The notes under the pieces are model-generated. The model made no database searches and was not told the DNA's origin. It saw only the letters and a list, made by a program, of their open reading frames with translations. Positions 1 to 11,619 of a stretch of 64,000 nucleotides of DNA are shown in pieces. Source of the DNA: Astropecten irregularis (Eukaryota > Echinodermata > Asteroidea > Paxillosida > Astropectinidae); assembly GCA_963971285.1 (NCBI GenBank), contig OZ020244.1, positions 372,001-436,000 of the forward strand, in the 5' to 3' direction. How positions within the stretch are numbered: position 1 is the first letter of the stretch; every line of letters starts with the position of its first letter. The position numbers and the translations under genes are program-made.

Positions 1-630
1 TGAAGTGACCGACACCCTGTAGGGTATTATACCTCATATAAAGTAGCACATACTGACCTGTAGCTCAGTGCCTATTGTATTTTGTAATTACCAGTCATGA
101 AAGTGCAGTTAGTTGTTGATTGCATTGTCTGTGTTGTTTACTAAGAGTTGGCAAATAATTCATGTAGTCAGAACATGTATTGTACTTTGTAGAGAGGATG
201 GATATCTACCTGCAAGTGGATCTGATAGAAGCTTCATGAGGGATAAAGAGCAACATAAGACACTCATCACATGATACTGATCAAGGAACTAGGATTAGGA
301 TACAAGACTCACTGATGACCCTAGCTGCTTGATGATGATGAGCTTGCCATTACTTTTATTCTGAAGGTGAGAATTATGAGAAATCTCCACAGAATTTACT
401 GGAAATTTCTTCTGTTTGAAGTAGTTACTGAATCAGTCAGTAGAAAGCCAAGCCAAGGAGAACAATCACAGTCATGGTAACCCATTCTGCCTGGAGTATT
501 TGTGGTCAAATTACAAATGAGGAACTTATTCATACTTAGTGGCTACAATTAGATCCTGAACCAAGCACCTCCTTACTATGGAATAAGTTCCTAGCCTTTT
601 CTTGCTTTCCTATGTTGGCTTATTAAACTG
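1..630. other. Non-coding, no feature recognised
   Basis: AT-rich sequence with no open frame of note, no repeat related to the rest of the window and no RNA-like structure that I can support. Confidence 0.5.
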
Positions 631-637
631 TTGCAGT

Positions 638-704
638 CGATTTCACGAAACAAATTTCATGGCGTAAGTGGACTTACGCAACTGCGTAAAGTTTCTTGAA
701 ATCG
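638..704. repeat. Small nested inverted repeat
   Basis: Outer arms CGATTTCACGAAAC (638-651) and GTTTCTTGAAATCG (691-704) are complementary except for one position. Inside lies a separate 18-bp palindrome GCGTAAGTGGACTTACGC (662-679). It could be a remnant of a foldback MITE. No target duplication was identified. Confidence 0.45.
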
Positions 705-734
705 GGCATTGGTCTGGAAAGTCTTAAGTCAATA

Positions 735-1110
735 CCATCAACACCAACAGTATCACTACACACATTATGCATGTGCAATCTCAGTGAATGTTTCTTTGTT
801 CACTTTTCAATCACTTAGAATTGGACCAGTCAGTTTCCCTTGTGGTTATTAATGTGCAATCTTTGAAAAGTGAACAAAGAAAAATTTACTGGAGCCGGAT
901 TCAAACTGGCGACCTCCTGAATACCATACAGGTGCTAGGCTACCAGCTGAGCCATCCAGCCCTATGTTGGTGGTGACCCCAATAGTCAATTATTCCTGTT
1001 CGTTGGCAGTCAGAAACCACGCACACACCGCCTTACCCCAAGGATCGTTTCAATGATACACGCAGCAATGCTGCAACCTTGAAACGGTACATGGGGGATG
1101 TGCAATCTAT
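735..1110 (-). mobile_element. tRNA-derived SINE, copy 1
   Basis: Read on the minus strand, 890-968 begins GGGCTGGATGGCTCAGCTGG (A-box-like) and later has a CCAGTTTGAATCC box (B-box-like), as in a tRNA-derived SINE head. The surrounding non-tRNA parts match the other copies. Upstream on the minus strand is a GGTAAGGCGGTGTGTGCGTGG block. Downstream is a TTGTTCACTTTTCAAAG block followed by CCAGTCAGTTTCCC-like sequence in inverted order. Related copies lie at about 20,640, 22,460 and 43,045. Outer limits are approximate because no clear target duplication was found. Confidence 0.7.
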
Positions 1111-1366
1111 GTGCAATCTTGTAGATTATTCCCCGTGGGAGGGAGGGGGTGGGCAAATTTGCAGATTTGAGCTGAAAACTGGCACTACTATCATGATTGG
1201 CAGGGGTCTGTAGATCTTATCAAACCTTTTCATTTAAATTGACCAGAAAAATTGCCATTTGAATATTTCCAAGGAATGGTAGTAAACAGACAAAAGGACT
1301 GCACCCTGCAGTGGTTGAATTTTTTTAATGTTTTATTTCTATTTGCATGATGAATATTTATTTCAG

Positions 1367-1585
1367 AATCCACCTGCTGTGTATGGAAAAGACAACAATG
1401 GGCTCAGGACTGAGGGCTTACAAACACTCTGCAAGAAGGAATCACAGTTCATCATCCACAAGCCAACATCAATCATGAATATTTATCATGCTGTAGCTAT
1501 TATTGTCTGCTCCCATGGAATCCCAAATCTTTATAAAATATCTGAGATATTTCATGGACAAATGAATGACAATGGCTACAGCAAG
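1367..1585 (+). CDS. Possible orphan internal exon, unrecognised protein
   Basis: A reading frame open from 1,328 to 1,699 contains a segment bounded by a pyrimidine-rich TTTATTTCAG acceptor (AG at 1,365-1,366) and an AAG|GTAAAT donor (GT at 1,586). The enclosed 219 bp is exactly 73 codons in phase 0 at both ends and starts NPPAVYGKDNNG. It has no low-complexity bias and one short hydrophobic stretch (YHAVAIIVCSHGI). I recognise no domain. It could be an exon of a gene extending outside the window or a chance open frame; no partner exon was identified. Confidence 0.25.
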
Positions 1586-1746
1586 GTAAATCATGTAGTA
1601 AAGGGGCTAATCTGTATTAAAGGTGGTTACAAATTTGGATTTAAAACAGAAGAGTTTTGGAATATTCCTGACAGGTTAGCCCCAGATGTTTTCATATAAT
1701 ATGTAATAGTTTTCATTTATGTGTGTAAAAGTATGATTGGCATATA

Positions 1747-2171
1747 CAGGGTGTCCCAAAGACCGCAACACTTTGCGTTGGAACTATTTAATGAAAATTA
1801 AACTGTTTATCACTTCAAGATTCAGATATGTGATGCAGCCATGTCCTGGCTATCAGCTATCACCATGTAGAATTTGAGCAAAATTGGACAGAAATTGAGT
1901 GAAAGAAACTAAGACCGAATTACCCAACCTCCAAACCCCATCTTTCTTTCATACACATTATGTGTTTATTGACCACTATGCTTGTTATCTTTGCAAATTT
2001 GTTTTTAAGGGGTACTCTTTCAATTGGCCATATTTCGGGTCAATGTCAGCCGCAATATGCTTAAATTCTACATGGTGATAGCCAAGACATGGCTGTATTA
2101 CATATCTGAATATTGAAGTGATAAACAGTTTAATTTTAACACAGTGTTGCATTTTTTTCTGGGACACCCTG
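1747..2171. mobile_element. Foldback MITE, Tc1/mariner-type ends
   Basis: Terminal inverted repeats CAGGGTGTCCCA / TGGGACACCCTG are flanked by TA on each side (1,745-1,746 and 2,172-2,173), the target duplication of the Tc1/mariner superfamily. The inverted homology continues inward for well over 100 bp: the left TTAAACTGTTTATCACTTCA block recurs inverted near 2,110-2,135, and the ATGGTGATAG block recurs inverted as well. No transposase frame is present, so it is non-autonomous. Confidence 0.85.
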
Positions 2172-2173
2172 TA

Positions 2174-4530
2174 TATCTTGTGGAAATAGAAACAATTCAG
2201 AGGTATAATTCTAGCTACCTGTAAGTTGCTAAGAGAATGTCAGTTAGTTTAAGGAGCTTGTGCTTTGTTCAGAACCAGCTGTATATTCCCATTGAAGAGA
2301 TATTCCCATGTTACATTTCATGAATCTGTTAATGAATCCTGATGGGGTGAGGGGTTAGGTTATTATAGTTAATTACATACAGAAACTGCACCTGATATAC
2401 TCCCCTATACACACTTATACATTGGATTCAATGTTGAACCAGTGTATCTAAGCAATTAGTCCCATTTAGGTATGTCTCACTGTTGGTGTGCATATAACAA
2501 ATTCCTTCTTTTTGTTCAATTTTTTTTTGAAGAAAATCATTATTGTTTTGGAAAACAGGTCTAAAAGTTCAAATGAAGTTTGACCACAGCAATAATTAAG
2601 TACACTTGCAGGTTGACACTATTCCTCCTTTTGTGGGTTTTGTTTGCATGTTACCATCTCATGTTCTTGCACTTTTCATTCATCAAGCACAGCACTGCCT
2701 TCATCTTATTGATTTTTATTAACACATTTTTCACCAACAAAAGGAGAAAATGTGCCTGCTTGCAAGTGTCCTTGATAACAAAATTATCACAATACAGAAA
2801 AACACTTCAGTTTGGTGAAAGAAATGTAATCAATTGATTGAAATTAGGACTAAAATTAGAATGAAAAACACCACGGTGAAAAGACTTTATTTCATCAATA
2901 CTTTAAAAGTCTGAAAAGTTGTATGCATGATCCAATGGGTGTGAGACAGGGCACCAGACTCATAATCCTGGCTGATTCATAAGGGATAGTAAAAATAATC
3001 TATTTTGTTTGGCAAGATTTCAGTGTAGATGCATATAAAGCCCTGGGAAAATGTGTTTGCAAAAATATTCTGCCCCTTTTCCTTTGCACTGATTTAATTG
3101 GTATGGTAAAGACATAATGTATTAAAGAAGTACTCTACTGGTCATGCGTATACTGACAGTTGGTTTAACTTAAAGTAATCAAGGTAGGATTTATACAAGC
3201 AAAATATGTAAAGAACTCTTTTGATTATTTTGATCTATAATAATTTAGAAATTTGTGAAAAGACCATCAGTTTGTAGTTGATGATAATTTTTAAATTATT
3301 AGTCTAACCACATTTTTTTCCAAAAGCATTTTCAATTCTGATTTCTTGTTATTCCAACCGGCATCATTATCAGTCTGAACGAGGGACAATAATAGAGAAA
3401 ATGACGAGTCCTACCCAGAAACCTTATATCTCATGTTGTGCTATTAGCAGATGGGTAGCTTTCCTTTACCTTTCTGTAAATGATTGACTACAATAATCAA
3501 ACTGAGGGCCAGGGGAAACAAATAATATCATATTTTATCCTTCGGTTTACTTAACTTAATGAAATGAATTTATTTACTCCTTCATCACCACTGATCAATT
3601 TAATATTAATTGATTGTTGAACAAAAAAATCAAATTTTAGTCTTCAACCTAATTTAAAATTAAATTGTCAGCATTTAAGGTAATAGAAAACAAGGTACAA
3701 ATTATTCACTTTAGTTAATAAAAAATATATTGTTTTGTTTTTTAATTGTAGCCATGAAACCATTCTTTAAGCAGAAATGAAAACATAAACTTTCTGAGAT
3801 GCATACATTAATGTCAATATTTAGACCTGGAGCAAAGAATGCTTGATTGCTCTCAAAGAAAGAGGGTCGGAAAGGAATTTGCAGAAATGTTTCCCTTCAA
3901 GGGTTTATTCTGTTTTTGGCCTTTCCTAGGTTTGCAGTTAGAGGTTATTATTTCCAGACAAAAACCTGCAAAAATGGTTTCATTTCCTGCTGGTATTTCC
4001 TGATATGATATATTCTCATCTTTATGAAGACGCTTAATTGTGACAAATGATAAAGCAATGCCAAAGTCAAAATGGTATTTTACTGTAATTGTGTACAATT
4101 TAGCATAATGTTAATTATGTCAAATAAAAGAATAACAATGGCTGAATGATTGAAAAAAAAAGAAGAAAATTTGTTGAAGTCAAATTTTATTGAAGTCCAT
4201 TTCCTTTGTTTTGATCATTACATGAGGGGCCTATAATGTACCTTTGTAATTTATCCATGTTTTAACGAGGGTGCAAAAACTTTGAATTTCCATGGCTATG
4301 ACCTTAAAAATAGTGCAACAAAAACAAACATGTTTCTGTTTTGAACAACCAGGTTCCAGAATTGATTCAATCTTCTTAGAAACCAGTGCAATACCTTTGT
4401 TTTTTCGAGATACATTTTCCAAAATTCTCGCGCAATTGGTATATCTGAGATGCCGGATTATGAACCGCCGATACGGCTGATTTTGTACACGGCTTGCTGT
4501 ACACACACGTATAGGCAATAGCGAGTTAGA
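2174..4530. other. AT-rich intergenic, nothing recognised
   Basis: Open frames here are short, lack recognisable domains and have no splice-bounded structure I would defend. No tandem repeats or transposon ends were seen. Confidence 0.5.
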
Positions 4531-4905
4531 AAATCAGCCGTTTAGGCGTTCTCCCGGGCCTGTGCTTAGCGGTCTATGGTTGTACACAGTCTATGAGAGA
4601 GGGACTGGGTAGAAAATAAGCCGTTTAGGCGTTCTCCCGGGCCTGTGCTTAGCGGTCTATGGTTGTACACAGTCTATGAGAGAGGGACTGGGTAGAAAAT
4701 CAGCCGTTTAGGCGTTCTCCCGGGCCTGTGCTTAGCGGTCTATGGTTGTACACAGTCTATGGGAGAGGGACTGGGTAGAAAATCAGCCGTTTAGGCGTTC
4801 TCCCGGGCCTGTGCTTAGCGGTCTATGGTTGTACACAGTCTATGAGAGAGGTGCTGGGTAGAAAATCAGCCGTTTAGGCGTTCTCCCGGGCCTGTGCTTA
4901 GCGTT
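4531..4905. repeat. 83-bp tandem repeat, 4.5 copies
   Basis: Unit starts fall at 4,531, 4,614, 4,697, 4,780 and 4,863, an exact 83-bp period. Each unit begins AAATCAGCCGTTTAGGCG, includes TTCTCCCGGGCCTGTG and ends near GGGACTGGGTAGA. Units differ at only a few bases (for example AAATAAGCC in unit 2 and GGGAGAGGGA versus GAGAGAGGGA), so the array is young. The fifth unit is truncated after about 43 bp. Confidence 0.95.
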
Positions 4906-5004
4906 CTACGTACATAGTAAGTAACTTTATAATGTATAACTGAATTAATTAGTTGACCATTAAAGGTGTTTAATACTAATGGTAGTAGTTACTACCATAC
5001 TTAA

Positions 5005-5380
5005 AGGCATTGCATACGTTTGGTAATGACTCTGAAAATTTATGGCAATAAAAACTTACTTGGTGAGAAGTACAGCTGCTTTGGATAGTATAATGCATAT
5101 TGAGAAACGTTCAATTCGAAGTACCGCGGTTATGGAAAAATATGTCACTTTTTATCTCCAAAAATTATGAATCTGAGAAGCGTTATGGCCGTAACGCTTC
5201 TCAGCTATTGACTAACTGTTATCTGGCGTGAAATAACCGCTCTAGTTTGTCGCCAAAATCTCACAAACGCTACCACCTTTTGAATTGAAACTTTCACAGG
5301 TTAGTTTTATGGTATATATATACAATTATATTGGTTTGAAACAAACAATAGGCTCAAATTACCAAACGTATGCAATCCCT
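5005..5380. mobile_element. MITE flanked by TTAA (piggyBac-like)
   Basis: TTAA at 5,001-5,004 and 5,381-5,384 brackets inverted ends that share ATTGCATACGTTTGGTAAT, with AGGC on the left and AGGG on the right. TTAA duplication is characteristic of piggyBac-type transposition. Inside is a perfect 13-bp hairpin CTGAGAAGCGTTA / TAACGCTTCTCAG (5,173-5,204, 6-nt loop). No coding sequence is present. The overall plan resembles abundant short TTAAAGG-starting MITEs I associate with echinoderm genomes; that association is from memory. Confidence 0.8.
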
Positions 5381-5409
5381 TTAATTGGTAGGAAACCAAA
5401 ACAGACATG

Positions 5410-5712
5410 TTCACAGATTTAGGTATAAAAAGTATAAAGATGGTGATGGTAGAAACATATCGTTAATTTGTCCACCTGAAATGCTGTATTTATCCAGAAA
5501 AGATTAAAAGTAATGACCAAAAATAATTTTTATCTTTTAAAGTTAAGAAAAAAAACCGGTGAAATAAAAAAAACAAATACTGTGGGCATTTTTCATTGTT
5601 TTCTCAAAAAGTGGCCACCGTTTGGGACTGAACATTTCACAGATGACTGTTACTGCAGCATCTTTTTCATTTTGTTGCCCATGAATCTGCATTATTTTCT
5701 TTGACCAAAAAA
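5410..5712 (-). repeat. Diverged third copy of a palindrome-arm segment
   Basis: This stretch aligns in the same orientation with 57,255-57,535 and inverted with 54,600-54,880. Shared blocks include CCTGAAATGCTGTATTT, ACAGATGACTGTTACT, TGCCCATGAATCTG and TTTTTATCTTTTAAAG. Divergence from both arms is clearly greater than the arms' divergence from each other. The palindrome arms therefore include sequence that belongs to a dispersed repeat family. Confidence 0.75.
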
Positions 5713-5719
5713 CAAAATA

Positions 5720-7560
5720 ATTATTATGATAATCTGTAAGGTGAGGACCGTAAAGCGACAATAGCGCCCTCAGTCGGACAAAACACAACAAGTTCATCAT
5801 TTTCAGACATTGCAACTTCTTGAGGCATATTTACCTCATTATTTCGTGTTTTTGTGCATATTTCTGCATGGATTTCTCTTCGCAAATCTTAAAAACCAGT
5901 CTGAGAAGAGGCTCAGGATGATTCTGGGACAAGAATTGGGCCGAGGGAAGGTGTCCGATGTGAGCAAAATGAAACTTGAAGACGGACATGAAGTGAGTTG
6001 TCAAAGTTTGTTTACCACAAATCACAAGTAACATTTATCATACATGCCAGTACACGGTCGTGTATGCGTTGTTAAACCTAGCCCACTCGCCCCTTACCAA
6101 CTCGCCCCCTGGCCCTGCCAACTGGCCCCCTTACTCCCCAACTTGCCCCTAACCAATTAATTCGCCCCTTACCGACTCGCCCTAGCCCCACTAGTGTGGC
6201 ACGAATTTTCGCTCAAGCCGCTCCATCCTTAAATAATATTAATAGCCACACGTCCAACCGCCTGATTTACGAGGGATATGTTCGGCTCTGGTGCGCGACC
6301 CTCTTGTCATCACATTTCACACACTTTCTACATATACAAATGTTCCTTAGTGTCTCATCTTCCCAATGATATATTATTCGAATGATTTCAATCTTGTATT
6401 CATCTATTTTTCGGTCATTGGTGCAACACTGGCGCCATTAATTTTATTTTATTTTTTTGGTTTAAAATGTTTATGGTCAATACAACAAAATTTTTTTTAT
6501 GGCCTTAAGACACCGCTGATGAACTAATTCTGTACTGGGCCAATTCTGTGCAATGTTTTTTTTTATTTTATAAAACATACGTGAAACAGTGTTTGTTACC
6601 AATAAACACAGGTCTAGTTAGGAACAGGGTGCTATTGTAAACCAATACCAATAATGCAGAATAGCATTTTCATCTGTTAACTTCATGAAGGAAGCTGAAA
6701 TATTACTCAGCTATTCTTTGTGTTGTTCATTCAATGGCTGATGTTTAGTGCGTGTGTGTGTTTATTTTCTGTTGCATGTATGTTGAGTGTCACTCTGCAT
6801 GTCACTGACTCCCTTCAACATTTCCCTGCACACCTCAAAACCACTGCCAACTTTCCACAAACTTACCTTGCTTACATCAGAAGGGAAATCAAACAGTAAA
6901 TGAGACATAAGTAACAGGAAAGTGTAATTCTCTTCTCTTATAGGAACTTGATGTAAATGCTGGTCCAATGGCATTGGTTTAATATCTGCAAGCAACAACA
7001 AGCTATTAGTGCACAGGCACAGTACTGCCGACTCACTGCAAAAGTAGGTAAGTGACTCTTGAAACAGTCTTTAAGTCCAGAAACAAGAAAACACCCACAG
7101 AAAGGGTGCTGAGCTGTAGAAAGTCATGCTGGAACAATACAAAACAATTGATGCTACTAACAGGATGAAAGGTTTCTATATTTACATTGTAGATTCATAG
7201 AGCAATCTCTCCCATAGATCACTGCAGAAGATTGACATACAATGTACATGATGCAGCAAAGCACGATGGTTGGTCTTGTCAAAACTGAGAGTGAACTTGG
7301 TCAGACACTAAATTTTTTGCAAAAGGAGAAAAATGCCTATTATGTACCTAATTTACATTATTTTATGATATTGGGATATTGTATGTCCCAAATATCTCTT
7401 CAAAAATTGCTCTAAAATTGTTTCTGAGATGAGCAGATTACCAACTCATATTTCTTGCTTAGGTTAAATTATTGCTGAAAATCACAGAAAGAAATAATTT
7501 AGTATAGAAACCACTCTCTCTATAGGCAATGTGTGGCTCTTCAATTGCTTCACTCATAGA
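5720..7560. other. Intergenic with degenerate CCCC-rich tandem stretch
   Basis: Mostly featureless. Positions about 6,076-6,195 hold a degenerate tandem array of roughly 17-20 bp units of the form ACTCGCCCCTTACCA. A short TG run lies near 6,750. Open frames at 5,810-6,031 occur on both strands and look like chance frames. Confidence 0.5.
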
Positions 7561-7579
7561 AAAAAACAGATGTACAGAA

Positions 7580-8720
7580 AACAAAGGTAATAATACATTA
7601 TGGGAGTGAGTGCCCTAAAACAATTGACCTCTCAATTTGAGTGCTAGGGTGACAAGAAAAATCCTGTCCGAGCTCTCCACAGGTTTGCCAAGCCCAGCAA
7701 CAAATGGAAACTTATAATACAAATTTGATATAAACAGCAAGAAGTGTGAAGTAGCAATTAATGGAATTGATTTTTCAGGCAGAGTGGTAGACATCTAGCA
7801 AGGAGAGTGAATGTCTAATAGACAGAGTACAAAAGAATGACTTTTAATGGAGACAGGAAGTAAAGCAATGGTTTTTTGCAGACAGTTAGCAATTAAATAA
7901 GGGGATTGATTTTTCAGGGAGACATAGTACCAACGGGAGAGTGATTTTTCTAATGGACAGTGAGCATACAGTATGCAATGGGGTTGATCTTGAATAGGGT
8001 AGACATGTACATGTGTAACATGGTAATTGCTCACAGTCAGCGAGGGCATTGATTTGTCTACCAAACAATGACCAAGGGGTGAGTTTTTTCCAGGCGACAG
8101 CCAGAAAAGTTGCAATTATGGGCCAATTAGCTATACACAACCAGGGGACATGGGGCAATTGGCTATACACAACCAGGGGCCGGGCAAGTGGCTATACACA
8201 ACCAGGGGACATGGGGCAATTAGCTATACACAACCAGGGGACATGGGGCAATTGGCTATACACAACCAGGGGCCGGGCAAGTGGCTATACTTGTATGCAT
8301 GCTCACAACTTGAGACTCCTAATACTTTTTATGCAGCTTTGAAGCAATAGTGATTATCTAATGTGTAGACTGTAATATCAGTGAAACTAATGAGTTAACT
8401 TGCACTTGTATGGTAAATGATCAGGTTTCATGTGTGTACATGTGCAGTACTTAGCTGATTGGGAATGAATGTAATATGATGGCAACCACTTGTGTGTTTG
8501 GGCTACATATAGGCAGTTTTCACTGGAAATGTTCTATTGTACTGTACATTGCCTACTGCAAGTACATAAGTTGAATGCACATCTACTATGTCTGCTCTGG
8601 ACTACTTATCTCTTATGATGTACTACTATCATTTGTATCCATACCACAAAGCATGGCCATTTTGCTAGCGAGACAAACTCGCCACCGGCAGAATCATTAT
8701 AATATGCAAATTAGGCTTGC
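7580..8720. repeat. Long diverged repeat, copy R1
   Basis: This block is collinear with 19,134-19,965 (R3) and partly with 8,930-9,420 (R2). Shared anchors are GTTTGCCAA.CC.AGCAACAAA, TCTAGCAAGGAGAGTGAAT, GACAGTTAGCAATTA, TAGACTG.AATATCAGTGAAA and GGTAAATGATCAGGTTT. Internally it repeats GATTTTTC...GAGACA motifs at irregular intervals. Function unknown; no coding potential seen. Confidence 0.7.
8117..8290. repeat. Short tandem array, 27/33-bp units
   Basis: Six near-identical units share CTATACACAACCAGGGG. They alternate between a 33-bp form (GACATGGGGCAATTGG) and a 27-bp form (CCGGGCAAGTGG). Because both lengths are multiples of three, open frames run through the array; these are not taken as genes. 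A single degenerate unit survives in the R3 block near 19,550. Confidence 0.9.
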
Positions 8721-8929
8721 CCTTCACTGACGTAGGATAGGTATCTAGGTAGCGCAACGAGTAGGAAACAGCAAAAAGGCATCTACATACTAAAATAATA
8801 GTGTGCTCCTCCATGATTGTATATTTATAAACCCCCTCAGGCCCTCACTATGGGAAATAATACTGTATGTCCCTGCAACTGCCTATTATCACAGCAAATC
8901 CAATGTACACTGTACCAAAAACCAACTTA

Positions 8930-9540
8930 GCAATAATACAATAATGATGAGAATGGAAGGTATCCTGAAACAATTGACCTCTCAATTTCAGTGAATCTAA
9001 AATGTTATGTGCTAGAGCATTACTAGAGCATTGCCAAACCCAGCAGATAGCCATACATGTAAATAAATGGCATTGATTTATCAAGGAGACATAGCAAGAA
9101 GAGTGAATTGTATATACAGAAGGTGTAAGGGATTGGCTCTTTCGGAAGACAGATAGCAAAGCAAGCAAAGTTTTGTGGAGACAGGGAGCAAGACATTAGC
9201 TTTTCTTGCAGACAGTTAGCAATTAGGGTCATTGATTTTTTTCAGGGAGATAATTTACCAACCGACCGAGGACAGTGATGTTTTCATGAAGAGGGACCAT
9301 ATACAGGCTGCAAGGGCATTGATTTTTTGAAGGAGACATTTTGCATGGAAATGGCTTTTTTAAATGAGCAGACAGCAAGCAAGGGGAATGATTTTGAGTT
9401 GTGGTAAATGTATGGCCCTGCAACTGTCTATCATCACTCAGTGATGATTACTGCAAATCAAATGAACTAAAAACCAAAAGTAATACAATTAATATGGGAA
9501 TGGAATGTGTCATGAAACAATTGGACCTTTTAACTTGACC
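8930..9540. repeat. Long diverged repeat, copies R2 and fragment
   Basis: The CAATTGACCTCTCAATTT anchor at about 8,970 matches 7,617 in R1 and, less well, 9,518. The following CATTGCCAAACCCAGCA and AGACAGTTAGCAATTA blocks match R1 and R3 in order. The 9,460-9,540 part is a further short copy. Confidence 0.6.
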
Positions 9541-9544
9541 GTAT

Positions 9545-10079
9545 CTAAGATGCAAAGATGACCAGAAATATTGTGGAGTTCTTCTCTTGATTTAAAGTAA
9601 GCTTGAGTTACATGTACTATAATGACAGAGTTTTTTGGTTCCGGAATCCGCCAAAGTTGTGCCTGCAAAATCCGATATCCCGATAAATGACTTCACCAAA
9701 GGGAAATTACAAATTAAGACCGCTTAAATTGAAGCAGGGCCTAAGCAGGCGCAGTTCTACAAATGATTAATACAAATTGAACATTTCATTGCTGTGTGGT
9801 CAGTGATGGTTGGTATTGCTTGTACATGTATATGTATCTGAATCTAAATGAATGTAATATTACAACCACCATAGGAGCAATGCTTAATAGTTAGTTTGAA
9901 TTTTGAGAACATTGTATCAACTTATTATTACACGATTGAACTAAATGTTTAAAACTTTGCTAGTTAGAAACGTGGACATTTTTAGGCAATCATTGGCACT
10001 GTATATTTTAGCATGGAAGAACTTTAGTCATTGAGTAGAAGACAAAGGAGAATAAAGCAATACATGTAAAGGTTGTATA
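9545..10079. other. Non-coding, little recognisable
   Basis: Positions about 9,640-9,705 (CCGATATCCCGATAAATGACTTCACC) weakly match the internal sequence of the hAT-like MITE near 35,580 and may be a fragment of that family. The rest shows nothing. Confidence 0.4.
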
Positions 10080-10083
10080 GTAC

Positions 10084-11271
10084 TGTTGCGTACCTAATCA
10101 TTGAGGTTTGACTCAACTACAGACACGCAAATAATATATGTAATACGGAAGACAGTAACTTCGTGACAAAATATGACTGAGTTGGTTTATTAACATTCTC
10201 TATCTGTAATCACAGAACATGACATAATAAGCACATGGACAGAGTATACGGGATTGTATACGGTGAAACCTTTATCAGTTTACACTGGAGAGCCGGTAAA
10301 TCTCAGCATAGCTAACCCAACGTAACGCATCTCAGATAGCCGCACATACATTCGGGTACACGTGGTACGTACGTGGCATGGTACGGGGATACCAATAACC
10401 CAGAACGCAGGGAAGTATACGGGGGTATACTTTACAACATGCAACTCAATGCTAACGATCGGAGGCACAACACAGCATTGCTTGTAGACCAATAGACACG
10501 ACGAGGCACTGCTCTATTGGAATAACGTACGGTACCGGTGTTGCTAGCTTTGATCGGAACCGGTGCTCATCAGCGAATGAACATCGAATCTTAGGATCAG
10601 CTCGACTTATATCGAGAATCCTGGGCCTAAGAATGAATAAAACATAAGGAAGAATATACACCTTAGCCAATGGGAAAGCAGCAAGGTGAAGTATCCATAG
10701 CCTAAGGCGGTAGGAACGTTTGCAAGAGCATGGTGGGACGTTTGCAAGAGCATGGCGGGATGTGTGCAAACGTGTGCATAAGCATGTATAGACAGTGTGC
10801 AAAGGATGGCGGGACAGGTGCAAAGCATGTCGCAGGACATGTGCAAAAGCAGGTTACACAACAACTTCTATCTCCTTATTTGGCACAACTTCGCGCTAGA
10901 AGCTCTGATTGACAACTAGGTATACGGGGCGTGTTCAGGAGACAAGTAGCATTCGATGTACACATAATCTGGCTCTGTGTACAAAGCATTGCAGGGGCTT
11001 GCGTGCACGCATGCAGCATCAGCTTCTGGGGCATATTGCATATGCAAGATATGGCGCAATCTCAGACGATCGTGTCACGCGGCATTGCAAGAGTCTCGAG
11101 GGCCAGAAATAGCTTAGCTTAGCAATACACTGATCAGTTCTTGGTCAATAAATGGTCAATAGCATATAATAGATAATCAATGGGAAATGATCACGTGTAC
11201 AGCAAGGACACAATTCTAGAGGGCGCTAGTGCTTCGGTGTTCCGAAATCAGTCGAGGCAAGGTTCGCAACA
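10084..11271 (-). repeat. 3' LTR of Gypsy element 1
   Basis: 1,188 bp, starting TGTTGCG and ending CGCAACA on the plus strand. It matches 17,720-18,907 with three substitutions. Short open frames inside it recur in the other LTR and are not genes. It contains one TAGAGGGCGCTAG motif (11,217-11,229). Confidence 0.97.
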
Positions 11272-11287
11272 CTATCCCCCCCCTAGA
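11272..11287 (-). other. Polypurine tract of Gypsy element 1
   Basis: On the minus strand the sequence CTAGGGGGGGGATAG directly precedes the 3' LTR. A purine run at this position primes plus-strand DNA synthesis in LTR elements. Confidence 0.8.
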
Positions 11288-11619
11288 ATATACGACGTCC
11301 TCGTCGTACACGGAGAGCAAAAATACACAATATCAGATTAGAGTTCAATAAGAGTTCAATAAAGTTCAACAGATGAAGGAACGCGGGCATCAGTTCACTG
11401 TTGATCATCAGTTCACGGAAACATCAGCAAATTCTAGAGTTCATGAGGTTCAAACTGGATGGGCGAATGGTAGAGTCAATTTGTCACATTTTGGGCTACG
11501 CACTACGAATACTAAATCTAAGACTATGGTCTAGAAAAATGAAAGAAGAATATAACGCGTATATCCTGAAGCACCACATGTGAATGATTGTCCAGTGTGG
11601 CGGACGCGGAACGGATAGT

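Noticed and set aside
10280..11122. Small ORFs on both strands
   Set aside because: They lie wholly in the LTR and recur at 17,916-18,758; not genes.
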